Origin: Prostheceraeus crozeri
Taxonomy: Eukaryota > Platyhelminthes > Polycladida > Euryleptidae
NCBI GenBank assembly: GCA_907163375.1
Contig: CAJQUW010007819.1
Coordinates: 310,001-374,000 of the forward strand
Direction of reading: 5' to 3'
Length of the DNA: 64,000 bases
The notes beneath the pieces are model-generated. The model was not told where the DNA came from, did not search any database, and worked only from the letters and a program-made list of their open reading frames with translations. The position numbers were made by a program, and so were the translations under genes. Shown one piece after another: positions 1 to 10,302 of the stretch (position 1 is its first letter; each line of letters begins with the position of its first letter).

Positions 1-164
1 GGATGCTGGCGGTTGTTAGAAAATGTAAAGATGTTATACTGCTGTGTAATGAATTTATCAGAATTTTATCCTTAATTGCTTCCATAAAAGTAATAGCGAG
101 AAATGGGTGGTGAGAAATGAGTCCCCATACGACGTCCCGGAATGTATAGGCATGTCTTTTCATT

Positions 165-240
165 GTGAGCAGGGTTCCGGCGGAGCCGTGGTTCATCTAC
201 CACGGCTCCGGGTGGCTCCGGCTCCATCCCAAGACCCTTC
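165..240. repeat. GC-rich foldback repeat, copy A
   Basis: A short GC-rich island in AT-rich DNA. It opens with CAGGGTTCCGGCGGAGCC and contains an internal hairpin in which GGAGCCGTGG pairs with CCACGGCTCC across an 8-base loop, then ends in GGCTCCGGCTCC. The same kind of sequence returns near 1916-2003. The CAGGG start recalls hAT-type terminal repeats, so a small non-autonomous hAT-like element is possible; no target duplication is evident. Confidence 0.4.
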
Positions 241-1915
241 AACACATTATCCGGCCCCCAACCCGAAATCGAGCAAGAGACTGTCACAGAATGATGTAGG
301 CCCACATCCGATGGCTACTGCGAAACTGCACATATGTCGAGGTTACCCGATACCTTTGAGATTTGCAATCAGCAAGTTAGTGAAATTTCAGCGGGCATTC
401 ATTAAATAGCACTTCAACAAACCACTGGCAAATTGCCTACGTTAGTGCGCCGCCGCGCCTGCAATAATCAATAAATGCTGCTTTGAGCAACACAATGTAA
501 ATAGAATGCATTCTCAGTTGAAAAATGGGAACAGATCTTAATAGCTGAATTCAGGTCTTCACATGAACCTAGGCGATTTGCCAATGGTGTGTTAAAGTGA
601 TATTTAATGAATGTCCGTTCAACTTTCACTAACTTGCTCATTTCAATCTCAAATTTGGTCTGTTTCCATTTTTCAACTAAGGATGTAACTCAGTGTTTAA
701 TTATTCTATTTACCCGGTACCTCTTCTTGTCAGACAAGATCACAGATGCACATATAAATCTAATGGGAAATAGGCTGATGTTTTCGGTAAAATGTCATTT
801 CTCTGTGTTTTCTGTGATTAAGTGAGAGGCAGGCTTCTGCGGCAAGTGTAGAAACATCTCTAGGTCATATTTCATGCATGCTAACCCAAGTTTAAGAAGC
901 TATAACCACATTTAGATTCATCAAATCGCCGGATTGTCGTCATGCACAGCATCTTAATAATGTTTTAGATGAAACGGATCGGAGGATAATAAAATAACTT
1001 CCATGCTGAAAATTGTGACTAATGGGACTTAGCTAGATAGTGCTTCTCGCTTGAAATTGTTTATGAGGTATGTGTCGCAGAGGGAGTCATGAAAATTTTC
1101 TCTATTTATATGGGACTGATAGAAGTCTGATCTAGTCCATACCACTACCGCTCTTAGTGCTTAATCAGAGGCGAGAAAAAATTTTTCATTCTTCCAGAGT
1201 GAGGCATCACTATAATTAGAAAAGAGGTATTTTAGTCAGTGAAGGGGTTTTTAAAAGTTTCAATCCGCACGCTGTTGGACATACATGTGGACTTTTTTAT
1301 CGTGTCTGATGAGAGCAGGACTTGGGTAGAACTCAGAAGACGCGCAGATTTTTAGCAGCGATGGATAGGGTGTACTGCATTCTCTGAAATTTCAGTTTTC
1401 AGCCTTGTTACTTGCAAAAACTGATGTTGTCTATCGGACGGGATGATTCAACCATCTAGCTGTCAAGCATCTAATATTCATCAATCAAGTGAAACTAATT
1501 TCCACATTGAACTAAAATCCTTCTTATATCAAATGTACTTCTTCAGAAGCATTTTAATGCTTCATCTAGGTAATTTATTAAACATGAGGCACTTACAAAA
1601 ATAGCCATTCATTTTTAAGGGAATGTATAACTATAACAATCAATAATGTGCTTTAATAATAAGTACATTAATTTTGAGGCGAGAATGCATGTATGTGTTG
1701 TTAGCCAAGAGCTTTTGGCCAGACAACAGCGTTTTTGGCTGAAACACAACCTTAAGGAAGTCCGCGATCTCCTTTAAAATCCAAATAAATAATTCGCAGT
1801 TGGCTGTGTTTTGAGAGGAGATGAAGGCCAGCAGTTTTTGGGAGGTCTCCAACGATGACAAACTTGTATTTGTTTAAGCTACACTGTCAAATATCGCTTC
1901 ATCTCGCAAAGTGAC
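241..1915. other. No gene recognised
   Basis: I see no convincing coding region, splice-bounded exon or repeat in this stretch. The open frames are short, lack recognisable motifs and are within chance expectation for AT-rich DNA. Confidence 0.5.
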
Positions 1916-2003
1916 TGAGCCGGACCCGGAGCTGTGGCATTTCCTGTCGGCTGCAGCTCCGACCTGTTAGCACGGCTCCCGGTGGCTCCGGCTCCGAAAC
2001 CCC
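1916..2003. repeat. GC-rich foldback repeat, copy B
   Basis: Second copy of the GC-rich repeat seen at 165-240. It starts GAGCCGGACCCGGAGC and ends CGGTGGCTCCGGCTCC followed by GAAACCCCAG, so its two ends are rough inverted complements. The shared core is CACGGCTCC, then GGTGGCTCCGGCTCC. It may be a separate insertion of the same family, or the far end of one 1.8-kb element whose near end is copy A. Confidence 0.4.
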
Positions 2004-2454
2004 AGTTTTAAGTAATTTCATAATTAAGCGAGATTTGTGTTATAGAATCTGTGATGTCTATAACTGCATACACTAAATTTCTTATGCCATCCCAGTATAT
2101 ACTGTAATAGCGAATTTTTCTACAGTATCTAAAGCTTCATTAATTTCTTGGCGGCATTTCGATCGCATCATGCATGTATATGTACTATTGATTTGTTTTT
2201 CTTTAGCTGTTTTTCGATTTAAAAAGGTATCTGTAATTTCCTATATCATTGAGCTAGCTTCAGTTCCATTAGTAATGTGCACGAAATGTTTTCTTCGAAA
2301 GCAATCAGCCGTTCCAACCAATATGGCTGTGAAATTAGAGCATGTTTTATATTTTTGAAAACAATGCAACTTAAGTACAGGCTAAGAAACAACTTAAAAG
2401 TAAAGTCCTAAAAACTGTGACCTATAAGAGAAAACGTAGATAAAAGGAACGTAA

Positions 2455-2963
2455 CTAAATAAGAGGAGACACTTCATAAGATGAAAGAGACTCGCGAATG
2501 CAAGCAGCATTGCCCCTTTCGATGGAGATAGGAGGAGGATAATCGCTGTCGGAGGAGGACGGTTGATCTGAAGTCACTATTGATGGCTTGCATCTTCCCT
2601 CAAACCTCAAGAATGAAGTCAAATGTCGTGTCTCCATATCCCCAAGCGTCACCACTGTAACTAGCTGGATTATGTGATTTGCGGCCAGGCTCGAATATTT
2701 ATCCCGCTTCTTGTCTTCTGCAAGATTAGCCACATTAGGACCTGGTATACCAGCAGCGTTTTGTAGAAGATTGCAAGCAGGTACCTGCAAGTAAAATCCC
2801 AAACGAGACTCATGCCTGAGCGCCATGGCAATAACGGTACACCATCCAGGCGCTTTTCATAATTTCTTGCCATGTCAACTGGTTCGATCATCGAAAGGTG
2901 ATTAATGGCTGAAAGGGCCTTTTGAGCGCCTTTTAGTAATGCTATCTTTACTTGCAGCAACAA
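2455..2963 (-). mobile_element. LINE fragment, C-terminal pol region
   Basis: Two overlapping minus-strand frames read like the C-terminal tail that follows the reverse transcriptase in many invertebrate LINEs. The upstream frame (about 2790-2963) contains MSLVWDFTC, matching the usual VWDxTCVD element. The downstream frame (2455-2760) contains AEDKKRDKYSSL followed by VVTLGDMETR and ERGNAACIRESL, matching the family pattern K-x-KY, E-TLG, F, QRGNA. The change of frame between the halves shows decay by frameshift. No reverse transcriptase core is present, so only a few hundred bases of a dead copy remain. Clade not assigned; the pattern recall is from memory and moderately sure. Confidence 0.5.
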
Positions 2964-4322
2964 TACGGCTAGACCTGTCTGAAGAGACTGTTAGACGATT
3001 AATTTCTTTAAGTAATGTGTAATTTTTTCTTTTTATTTTGTCACACCTTTCTTAGTTCTTGTTCTTACTTAGATATTCGCATTCTTTCATCAGAATCGAT
3101 GTGGCTTCTGTTTCAAAAAAATGTAATTTTTCTTCTAATCTCTGTGTCATAGGAAGAAGCAAATTAACAGCATTTTTGTCAAACGGAATTTTTGCGTGCG
3201 GTTTACAGCATTTTCGTTGAAGTGATGATGCTATCTGATTTTGAGAGTTAAACAATCGATATCAATTTCGCTATCGTTGATTAAAGTTTGGTCAACTTTA
3301 TGCGGTAAGCTATTTCTAGGATCTTTAGTATAAAATTGTTTTACATCGTTGGGAATTAGGACATCTGTTTCGTTAGTTAAGCGATTGTCTAGATTTCAAT
3401 GTTAATATCGATATTTCCATCCGATGAGTTACCATTAAACCACAGGTTTGTCTTCATAATTATAGAAAAAGTGACACTTGTACTTCAAAAAAGCATGATT
3501 AGTCCTATTAGAAAAAAATGCTTTCCAGTCCATCAGAACCACTTCTTGGAATGGCGATTGAAATCACATCGCTTTCTTCGTTGATCATTTGGTCCATTCT
3601 CCGAAGGACATAGACGCTTTGCCTTACTATCGTCGAGTTTCTCACACAGTTCAACAATTCGCACGAGGATTCCACGGTTGAGATGGAAGGACTTGTCCTT
3701 GAGAAACCAGATGTTTCTTCTCTGCAATTCAATTTTGAGTGACGTGCACTTCCTCTCCGATGACTTGGTATGTTGATTGAATTCTCCTCAAACTTTGTGA
3801 ATACTTTGCATGGGAAGGTATCAGGAACATCATGGAGCATGACACTCCTACTTGTTTGAGTAGCAGGCTAGCCAGCGTCTTTACAGACTCATAAACTTTC
3901 TTTGAAGTTTCATGGAGTTGAAATGAGTCGGCGTCTGTCGGTACGGATCTCAACAGTCATTTTTTAACTTTAAATAAAAGTGATCCTTCCCTCAGTTACG
4001 ACAAATGACTTGTTTTATGATAGGTACGAGAAGTAAAAACATGACGCATCTCGTCGTGTGAACAGTGCCAAGGCTGATGACGGCTGCTAGAAATACAAAA
4101 GTGAAATATACTGTTGTATAATGGCAGCTCATCAGATCAATTCATGACGACTGTCTACTTTTTTGCTTGATCATAGCAACACAGAGTTATTTGGCCATCT
4201 TAGTAGTAATCGCTTATCTTTGTATTATCCATGATGCTGCAGTTGAAATTATCAATGGTCACTACTTCATCGGAATGTACTGTTAGACTGTTTACACTTC
4301 GGGCACTTTTTCGGCCTTTGAG

Positions 4323-4323
<1 letters not shown>
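2964..4323. other. No gene recognised
   Basis: Several short minus-strand open frames occur (for example 3533-3727 and 3729-3953), but none carries a motif I recognise and the splice context is unclear. I cannot support a gene here. Confidence 0.45.

Positions 4324-4373
<50 letters not shown>
4324..4373. repeat. (TA)n microsatellite, left
   Basis: About 25 uninterrupted TA units that cap the left arm of the inverted-repeat Penelope-like element. A matching run caps the right arm at 6272-6318, so it belongs to the mobile structure. Confidence 0.95.
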
Positions 4374-4374
<1 letters not shown>

Positions 4375-4627
4375 TGTATGTATATGATAAATCAAAACGA
4401 ATTGATTTCTGATGCACTACATGTTTCAGCATGTGCACATGCCATCTTCAGGTGAAAAAAAGACTGTTTGACATTTAATCACTTAAATACAAAATCGAGA
4501 CATATCGGATGATGATCATTTTTCATACAATTCAACATTTATGGCGTCACATTGTCTGGTCTCTTGCGTCAAGTCAAACAATAAAAGCAGTGAAATACAA
4601 TAAAACAATAAAACTATTTACAGCTAT

Positions 4628-5029
4628 TTACAGATTCAGGCATAGAGATATGGAGCTTCCCCGTTCATTCATCAGGTGGTCAATATTTGATTTCTTCAAC
4701 AGGATAGATTCTAGAATTCTTGGATAGTACGTGCTAGAGACAATTTTGAAATTTCCTTTATGAGGAGGATGAATGTGCATATTGATTTCAATGGGCGTTG
4801 GATAGCCCTTCAGATGCTCATTCATTCTCGTCACCAGATGCCGAACTGAACTACCGATGTAGCACTTGTCACAGTGCTCACACATGTATTTGTAGACAAT
4901 GTTAGATTTGAGTTCGGACGGCACTTTGTCTTTTTTGGAGAAGAACATGCTAGTTTTCATAGTTTTGAAAACAGGACGAATTTTGACATTCGAAGGAATA
5001 ATTTTGTTGATCTCTTTGATATGATTCAA
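4628..5029 (-). CDS. GIY-YIG endonuclease domain, inverted copy of PLE-1
   Basis: A 133-residue reading frame identical to the plus-strand copy at 5617-6018. The GIY-YIG core appears as VYKYMCEHC, then CYIGSS about three residues on, followed by the arginine helix VRHLVTRMNEHL. The CxxC spacing just before the YIG-like motif is typical of Penelope-like elements. It lies in the left arm and has no reverse transcriptase upstream on its own strand, so it is a stranded 3' fragment with no independent function expected. Confidence 0.8.
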   Translation of the reverse strand: MNHIKEINKIIPSNVKIRPVFKTMKTSMFFSKKDKVPSELKSNIVYKYMCEHCDKCYIGSSVRHLVTRMNEHLKGYPTPIEINMHIHPPHKGNFKIVSSTYYPRILESILLKKSNIDHLMNERGSSISLCLNL

Positions 5030-5115
5030 TAAATTGTTCTCGCCTTAATTTATGTTTTATGCCTGTTTTCGCCTGTTTTATGAACAGAAAACTTGTTCAG
5101 CCCCTGTCTTTTACA

Positions 5116-5600
5116 AAAGATAGGTGGATGATATCTTCTGCATTTTCGAGGCCGACGCTGATATTCATGCTTTTCATTCTTTTTAAATGATCTGCATTCT
5201 GACATTGATTTTACTTTCGAAGAAGAGGTCAATCATAATCTTGAATTTCTCGACAGCATTGTCACCACCAGAGCTGATGATGGTTTCCATGCTGCCTGGC
5301 ATCTGAAAGAAACCAATACCGGTATCTATACTCCTAATTCGGCGAATTCACCTTAGCGATACCGCTTCGTCGGCATGAGATCTCTTTTTGACCGTGCTTT
5401 GAAAAAAATTCCAACGTCAGAAATTATCAAAAATTCGTTTCTATCATCAGCAATATTTTTCAAAAAAATGGCTTCACTGAATATGAAATTACTCTCGTTC
5501 GCAAGGATGTTGAGGCGAGACATGAGAACCGGACTCTCACTCAAAATTCAGATCCACTAGAGTGTCGCATACTCAATTGGAGCTTCGCCTTCATTGCTGA
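5116..5600 (+). pseudogene. Penelope-like reverse transcriptase, C-terminal part
   Basis: The plus strand around 5121-5340 reads through the catalytic box of a Penelope reverse transcriptase. The usual YVDD appears as stop-VDD followed by IFCIFEADADIHAF, so the tyrosine codon has become TAG. Downstream come HSDIDFTFEEE and LEFLDSIVTTRADDG, the conserved strand and LEFLD element that follow the catalytic aspartates in this family, then WHLKETNTGIYTPNSA. Upstream fingers and palm are missing. The frame is broken again before the GIY-YIG frame at 5617. It is a 5'-truncated, inactive copy. Confidence 0.7.
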
Positions 5601-5616
5601 AGGCGAGAACAATTTA

Positions 5617-6018
5617 TTGAATCATATCAAAGAGATCAACAAAATTATTCCTTCGAATGTCAAAATTCGTCCTGTTTTCAAAACTATGAAAACTAGCATG
5701 TTCTTCTCCAAAAAAGACAAAGTGCCGTCCGAACTCAAATCTAACATTGTCTACAAATACATGTGTGAGCACTGTGACAAGTGCTACATCGGTAGTTCAG
5801 TTCGGCATCTGGTGACGAGAATGAATGAGCATCTGAAGGGCTATCCAACGCCCATTGAAATCAATATGCACATTCATCCTCCTCATAAAGGAAATTTCAA
5901 AATTGTCTCTAGCACGTACTATCCAAGAATTCTAGAATCTATCCTGTTGAAGAAATCAAATATTGACCACCTGATGAATGAACGGGGAAGCTCCATATCT
6001 CTATGCCTGAATCTGTAA
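5617..6018 (+). CDS. GIY-YIG endonuclease domain of PLE-1
   Basis: The C-terminal endonuclease domain of the Penelope-like element, 133 residues from MNHIKEINKI to a stop at 6018. Core elements are VYKYMCEHC, CYIGSS and VRHLVTRMNEHL, followed by a glutamate in the second half (YPRILESILL) that fits the catalytic position of the fold. In active elements this domain nicks the target for reverse transcription. It follows the reverse transcriptase remnant by less than 100 bases and is followed by a 3' region with a hammerhead-like sequence (6192-6223) and the TA run. The domain looks whole, but the element lacks its 5' part. Confidence 0.8.
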   Translation: MNHIKEINKIIPSNVKIRPVFKTMKTSMFFSKKDKVPSELKSNIVYKYMCEHCDKCYIGSSVRHLVTRMNEHLKGYPTPIEINMHIHPPHKGNFKIVSSTYYPRILESILLKKSNIDHLMNERGSSISLCLNL

Positions 6019-6191
6019 ATAGCTGTAAATAGTTTTATTGTTTTATTGTATTTCACTGCTTTTCTTGTTTGACTTGACGCAAGAGACCAGACAATGTGAC
6101 GCCATAAATGTTGAATTGTATGAAAAATGATCATCATCCGATATGTCTCGATTTTGTATTTAAGTGATTAAATGTCAAACAGTCTTTTTTT

Positions 6192-6223
6192 CACCTGAAG
6201 ATGGCATGTGCACATGCTGAAAC
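6192..6223 (+). ncRNA. Hammerhead-like core, degenerate (PLE-1 3' region)
   Basis: Reads CACCTGAAGATGG, a perfect short hairpin GCATGTGCACATGC, then TGAAAC. This has the layout CUGAnGA, stem II, GAAA of a hammerhead ribozyme, with one change in the CUGAUGA box. The inverted arm carries the same sequence at 4423-4454 on the minus strand. Penelope-like elements are known to carry hammerhead motifs in their terminal repeats. Stems I and III are not confirmed. Confidence 0.35.
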
Positions 6224-6267
6224 ATGTAGTGCATCAGAAATCAATTCGTTTTGATTTATCATATACA

Positions 6268-6271
<4 letters not shown>

Positions 6272-6318
<47 letters not shown>
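6272..6318. repeat. (TA)n microsatellite, right
   Basis: TA run capping the right arm of PLE-1 and directly touching the 3' flank of the next Penelope-like element on the minus strand. Confidence 0.95.
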
Positions 6319-6321
<3 letters not shown>

Positions 6322-6508
6322 CAAAACATAAACCTACGGAGAATCAAAACTCAAAATTAACTTAAACGCCAATCGATTTCTGCCGTCTACGACGGCTTCT
6401 CAAGGCAAACTGATGTATTATGACCAAATACAAAATATTGAAATCAATGATATCAAAGCTAACGAAGACGTACATAGTATATAGTGTGGTAAAAATAAAA
6501 AGACTAAA

Positions 6509-6781
6509 TTACATAGAATTCAAAGTAAGACCAAATAAGTTGATGAAATATCTTTCTTTCATCTCTCGATCTATGCGACTGGATGTTGGCGGCAGCTGAA
6601 AGAAAGGTGCAGCAGTAAACCTCCCTTCTCCACACGTTGAAATATGATGCCTCACTTTCAACTTAGCATATTGGCGGTTGTTGACGTGCTGTCGGTGGAG
6701 GGTTATACGGTTGCGGAATGAGTTACCCGTTTGGCCTGTATAAAATTGATCACATTTCGTGCAGGTTAACTTATAGATCAC
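6509..6781 (-). pseudogene. GIY-YIG endonuclease domain of PLE-2
   Basis: Ninety residues starting at MIYKLTCTKCDQFYTGQT. The order is the GIY-type strand (IYKLTC), CxxC, the YIG-type strand (FYTGQT), then NSFRNRITLHRQHV, the arginine-bearing helix, and a late glutamate (REMKERYF). The C terminus ends NLFGLTLNSM. It follows the reverse transcriptase on the same strand but in a different frame, with about 130 bases of non-coding-looking sequence between, so the original joined protein is broken. Confidence 0.75.
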
Positions 6782-6916
6782 ATTCGAAGATCAGCAGTGT
6801 ATATAACTTCTTATATTGAAAGATGTCGCATTAAAAGTTATTTGTTTACCCGTAGTCAGTATAGTGCAACACTTGCGGCGGGGTTCTTCGCAACGTCGCA
6901 TTCCGTAAATTGTTTT

Positions 6917-7633
6917 TCAATTGTTCTTCGATAGTATTGATAAAAGATTCGCCGGCTGACTATTTACTTTCATTATATTCATATTCGTGAAAGGCTGTAA
7001 TACATTGATTGCACTCGACACTGGACGTACTATCTTTTCAAATATCCGGGGATTGTTAATATTGTGTTGTTGAATAAATGGTATCATTTTCTTATGTTGT
7101 TTTGGTTTTACGATGTTGTTTTCCGCTCGTTTAACAGCATCATCAATTAACTGAATTGGATACTTTAATGCGAGTAATCTGGTTTTCAGTTCTTTATAAC
7201 GAAGCAATCTTGTATTCTTGTCAGAGACAATCATTTTTATTCTACGGGCAAGGTTGTAGGGTATATTTTTCAAGGTATGACGTGGATGAGCGGAATCAAA
7301 CGGCACGTAGCACATTGTATCAGTCTCTTTTCTGAAAATGTCAGTACTAATTCGTAGAGAAACAGGATTGATAGTGACAGAAACATCAAGAAAGTCCATT
7401 TTATGGATATTCATGCTCATTGTAAATCTAATAGCAGGATCTAAATTATTCAGTAACTCATAGAATTCCATGTAATTCCCATAATCTGAATCCCAGATAA
7501 GCCAGCAATCATCCAAGTATCTTGTCCACGAATCAATTATAGCAACCGCATTGTAGGGGAGCAATTCCGTGACCTTAGCATATAAAGTTTCTTCTAGGAA
7601 TGCCATTACCAAGGTGGCGTAGGTTGGAGCCAC
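6917..7633 (-). pseudogene. Penelope-like reverse transcriptase of PLE-2 (palm onward)
   Basis: A 238-residue open frame covering the second half of a Penelope reverse transcriptase. The start APTYATLVMAFLEE is the conserved box B region in this family (normally MGSPxSPxxANLFM-like). The catalytic box is RYLDDCWLIW. Then come FTMSMNIHKMDFLDVSV, HPRHTLKNIPYNLARRI (the helical element between reverse transcriptase and endonuclease) and ALKYPIQLIDDAV, which corresponds to the NGYP-x-x-I element. The fingers and box A are absent, so the protein cannot be functional. The open frame is long, so decay is moderate. Confidence 0.85.
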
Positions 7634-7640
7634 ACAATTT

Positions 7641-8278
7641 AATTATGTATAAAATTAATTTAATTATATAAACAGAGCCAGTTCAGTACAAAATTGCTAA
7701 ATGAATTTGAAATGGTGATTTTGTTTTGCGAACTCGTTGAACACTTTTCACGATCTAACATCATGTCTCGGTGAACGTATGATAAAATTAGTTCATTTAA
7801 GTGAAATTCCTTCATTGTTGAGCATTGATATTTTTTTAATGCTTCAAAATGCTTGAATACTCGTGATGCTTGATATCAATTTTTCACATACAGTGTGCAA
7901 TCATTGACACATTCTGTGAAAAAGTAGCATCATTGGTTGGCTGATGTTATGAAATAAATTATTTTGAATTACATAGAATTAAAAGAAAATAAGAAGTAGT
8001 CGCTCGGATTGAATCGTTCACCATGATCATAGTCGTCTGACGGAGAAATCATTATGTGATCAAATAATGAAATCGGCATTATGTGATCAACCCAAAAGGG
8101 GGGGAGGACTGGCACCATGGCGTCCCCCTTAAATGCGCCACTGTTATAAATAGGGTAAAGTCAGAAGAAGTTGCAAGGAGAAATGAAGATCACTGATTTC
8201 TATAAATCCATCCATTTTAACATCACTGTCGATGTCATGTTTATTATCATGAGAAGGGAACCAGCTGGAGGAGCTTAC
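7641..8278. other. No gene recognised
   Basis: Unassigned AT-rich DNA between PLE-2 and the channel exon. If the host channel gene continues downstream on the minus strand its next exon should lie here or beyond, but I could not identify one. Confidence 0.4.
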
Positions 8279-8451
8279 GTGGTGAGTGTTGACACGAATG
8301 TAAGCCTTCATGCCAGGCGGTATCGAGATGCCATCTCGAGGCAAGTCTCCTTGATGATGAACGAATATTTGGATTCCAGCTGTCAGGGAACGTGTTCTCA
8401 TGAACTCGTATTGTTCGATGTTCATCAGGATGTTAAGACCTGTATCACTAC
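8279..8451 (-). CDS. DEG/ENaC/ASIC-type sodium channel, one internal exon
   Basis: A 173-base minus-strand exon. It begins after a strong acceptor (TTCTTTCTTTTCAG, ending at 8452) and ends before a donor GTAAGC (starting at 8278). The frame runs from SDTGLNILMNIEQYEF through LTAGIQIFVHHQGDLP and DGISIPPGMKAYIRVN. This matches the extracellular segment of amiloride-sensitive channels: GL-x-[IL]-x-x-N-x-EQ-x-EY, GI-x-[VIL]-x-[VIL]-H, and GPG-x-x-x-x-I. Members are trimeric plasma-membrane sodium channels gated by protons, peptides or force. No flanking exons were found, so it could be part of a gene with long introns or a stranded piece. It is the only confident host coding sequence in the window. 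Confidence 0.7.
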
Positions 8452-10220
8452 CTGAAAAGAAAGAATTGAAGCAGCTGAACGTCATGTGCATGTTGCTGAG
8501 CAGAGATGGAATTGATCGATGGTTCAACATGCTGATTTGGCAGCGGGGAGATATAAATTGCCTGCTTGTGGATTCCATTTTAGCAGCTGATCCCACAAAT
8601 GAAAGACTTTACTTTGATTGGCAGCGTACATGAAGAATTTACCATTCAAGAAAGTGGACATCATGTTCAAACATTACGAATGTCTCCAACTGCCAAAAAT
8701 GTGACTGTCACTTTTATTAGTGCGATTTATTGTCGTAATGGAACCGGGTACGTGGAGGACCCGGCCTTCGGGCCTTGCTCATAAATTTGGGTCAAATCGA
8801 ATTTTTCGGTGGAAAACGGACACCATATTCATAAGGGAATTATTAGCAAAATAATTATTAATCTTATCACATGCGAATCTCATTAAACGATTTACAGGTA
8901 TGTCAGTTAAATTGACAATAACAGTATTGTTTGAGGTAGGTCTACGAACAACGATATTCAGATGCTGTGGAGAATGTTGACTTTGGGATGTGATAACATA
9001 TTGCAGATTTCCTGCCTCTACATGTACGAGTATATAGTTTGTAATTTAAAGCTAAGCGAAATATAATTCACTTTGCTCTATCATAGCTGAGTAGTTTTAC
9101 AGGGATTGTCAAAAATTAATTGAATTTGAATTTGATGTCAATTAATTGATGATATGATATTTCAATTATCAATTAATTGGTTGCATCAACTTCACATGTC
9201 AATCAACTGATTGACTAAAGTTCCTGTTACAATACGCTGTTTGCTCATAATAAATTTCTGATGTATTTGTCCAGAATTATGCTAGAATTTGGTCACCATC
9301 ATTCAGATACTCAGTAGGTAATTTCTATGCCTCTTTAATGTCGTCCGAAGGACTTATAGGCCACATAGCACTTGATCATGAAGAAGTTTCTATGTCTCTC
9401 AAAAGTCTACTAATTAGACGGAAGCCTTTCTTTGACAGCAGGACGCGACACCCGGGCACACGGCTCTAATATTTAGGAGTTCATTCATCACTCAAAAACG
9501 AACAACAAAGGCCATCCACGAGGTATCTTATCTTTGCTGGCAAGATTCTTTAACCTATATATTGATTGATGTCAATTAACTGATTACATGTTCACGAATG
9601 CCAATTTCTATTGATTGATTGAAAAAAGCAAATAGATTATGATGAATTATTGATAATCCCTGTTGCTGTACTATACCGGTATTTCCATCATACTGACACC
9701 ATGCCATTTCTTTTCATATACAAACGAAGATAAGGACGAAGATATACATGATGCCAAAGACGAATATGCAAGTTTTAACAATGTAAATGAAAAGATGAGG
9801 AGATGGCTCTGAGAAAGTGTCTTAGAAACCCCGACCTCTCTCCCTTCCTGTCTCTTTCATAAAAGAGCTTTTGCATGAAATAATGTCATTTTTGAGGTGC
9901 GTTTTGAGGGAGATATCTACATCAAATGATGGAGATATCTTGAAAGCCGCAATGTATTTGATTTATATCCCTATACACGCACAGAGCCCCTCTGTATCTC
10001 TTATTCGAGAAATTCTTGCCCACCATCTCCACCAATTCTAATGATCACATTATTCAAGTTACATGTAGCTAGAACATTCGTTCCTAAGAGATAAAGCAAT
10101 CTAGGAATTAAGATATCTTGCTTCAGTAGTTTGGCTTAACGGTTAATGCTGTGTTGTCTTGGGTGATGACGCCATCTGATTCTCTTACGTGGGTTTTTGA
10201 ATTCAGGACTTACGTCGAAC
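8452..10220. other. No clear gene; one unassigned minus-strand open frame
   Basis: Mostly unassigned. A minus-strand frame at about 8779-9033 (85 residues, with SPQHLNIVVRRP and NNTVIVNLTDIPVNRL) reads smoothly and stops at TGA, but I recognise no family and see no strong splice sites, so I do not call it. A GGCC-TTCG-GGCC hairpin lies near 8760-8775. Between 9100 and 9660 there are scattered AATTGAT and AATTAACTGAT-type repeats. Confidence 0.35.
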
Positions 10221-10223
10221 TGT

Positions 10224-10300
10224 CGCCCGTCGATAGCTAAGTTGGTAGAGCGTTGGACTAGAATGCCAGAAGTCGGGGTTTCAAATCCACCAAGACGCGC
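10224..10300 (+). other. tRNA-like sequence (pseudo-tRNA or SINE head)
   Basis: An RNA polymerase III style promoter pair: box A TAGCTAAGTTGG at 10234-10245 and box B-like GGTTTCAAATCC at 10278-10289, 33 bases apart as in tRNA genes. The D arm TAGCTAAGTTGGTAGAGC and anticodon-arm spacing (TTGGACTAGAATGCCAG) also fit. The acceptor stem does not pair and the T arm departs from the GGTTCGAATCC consensus, so a working tRNA is unlikely; a tRNA pseudogene or the 5' part of a tRNA-derived SINE is more probable. Confidence 0.5.
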
Positions 10301-10302
10301 AG

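Larger units (their letters stand above)
4324..6318 (+). mobile_element. Penelope-like element with inverted arms (PLE-1)
   Basis: Two arms of about 720 bases, 4324-5046 and 5600-6318, are inverted copies of each other and nearly identical: the 133-residue GIY-YIG reading frame is the same in both, and both end in a TA run. Between them, 5047-5599 reads on the plus strand as the end of a Penelope reverse transcriptase, leading into the right arm's GIY-YIG domain. The element is therefore a 5'-truncated plus-strand copy preceded by an inverted copy of its own 3' part. Inverted terminal repeats of this sort are known for Penelope-like elements; here the inverted part includes coding sequence. 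Near identity of the arms suggests a young or recently converted structure. Confidence 0.8.
6330..7640 (-). mobile_element. Penelope-like element (PLE-2), 5'-truncated
   Basis: A minus-strand Penelope-like element from a different family than PLE-1. It holds the reverse transcriptase from the catalytic box onward (6917-7633), a GIY-YIG domain in another frame (6509-6781) and a 3' region to about 6330, where a CTTGAGA, hairpin, GAAA arrangement (minus strand, about 6360-6410) vaguely resembles a hammerhead core. The 5' end stops near 7640, at the start of the palm region. The frame change between the two domains shows it is inactive. Confidence 0.75.

Noticed and set aside
107-409. 100-residue open frame on the plus strand
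   Set aside because: It runs through the GC-rich foldback repeat and has no recognisable domain.
8144-8278. Continuation of the channel reading frame past the exon
   Set aside because: It lies beyond a good donor site and loses the family pattern.
10224-10300. Functional tRNA gene
   Set aside because: The acceptor stem does not pair and the T arm is off consensus.
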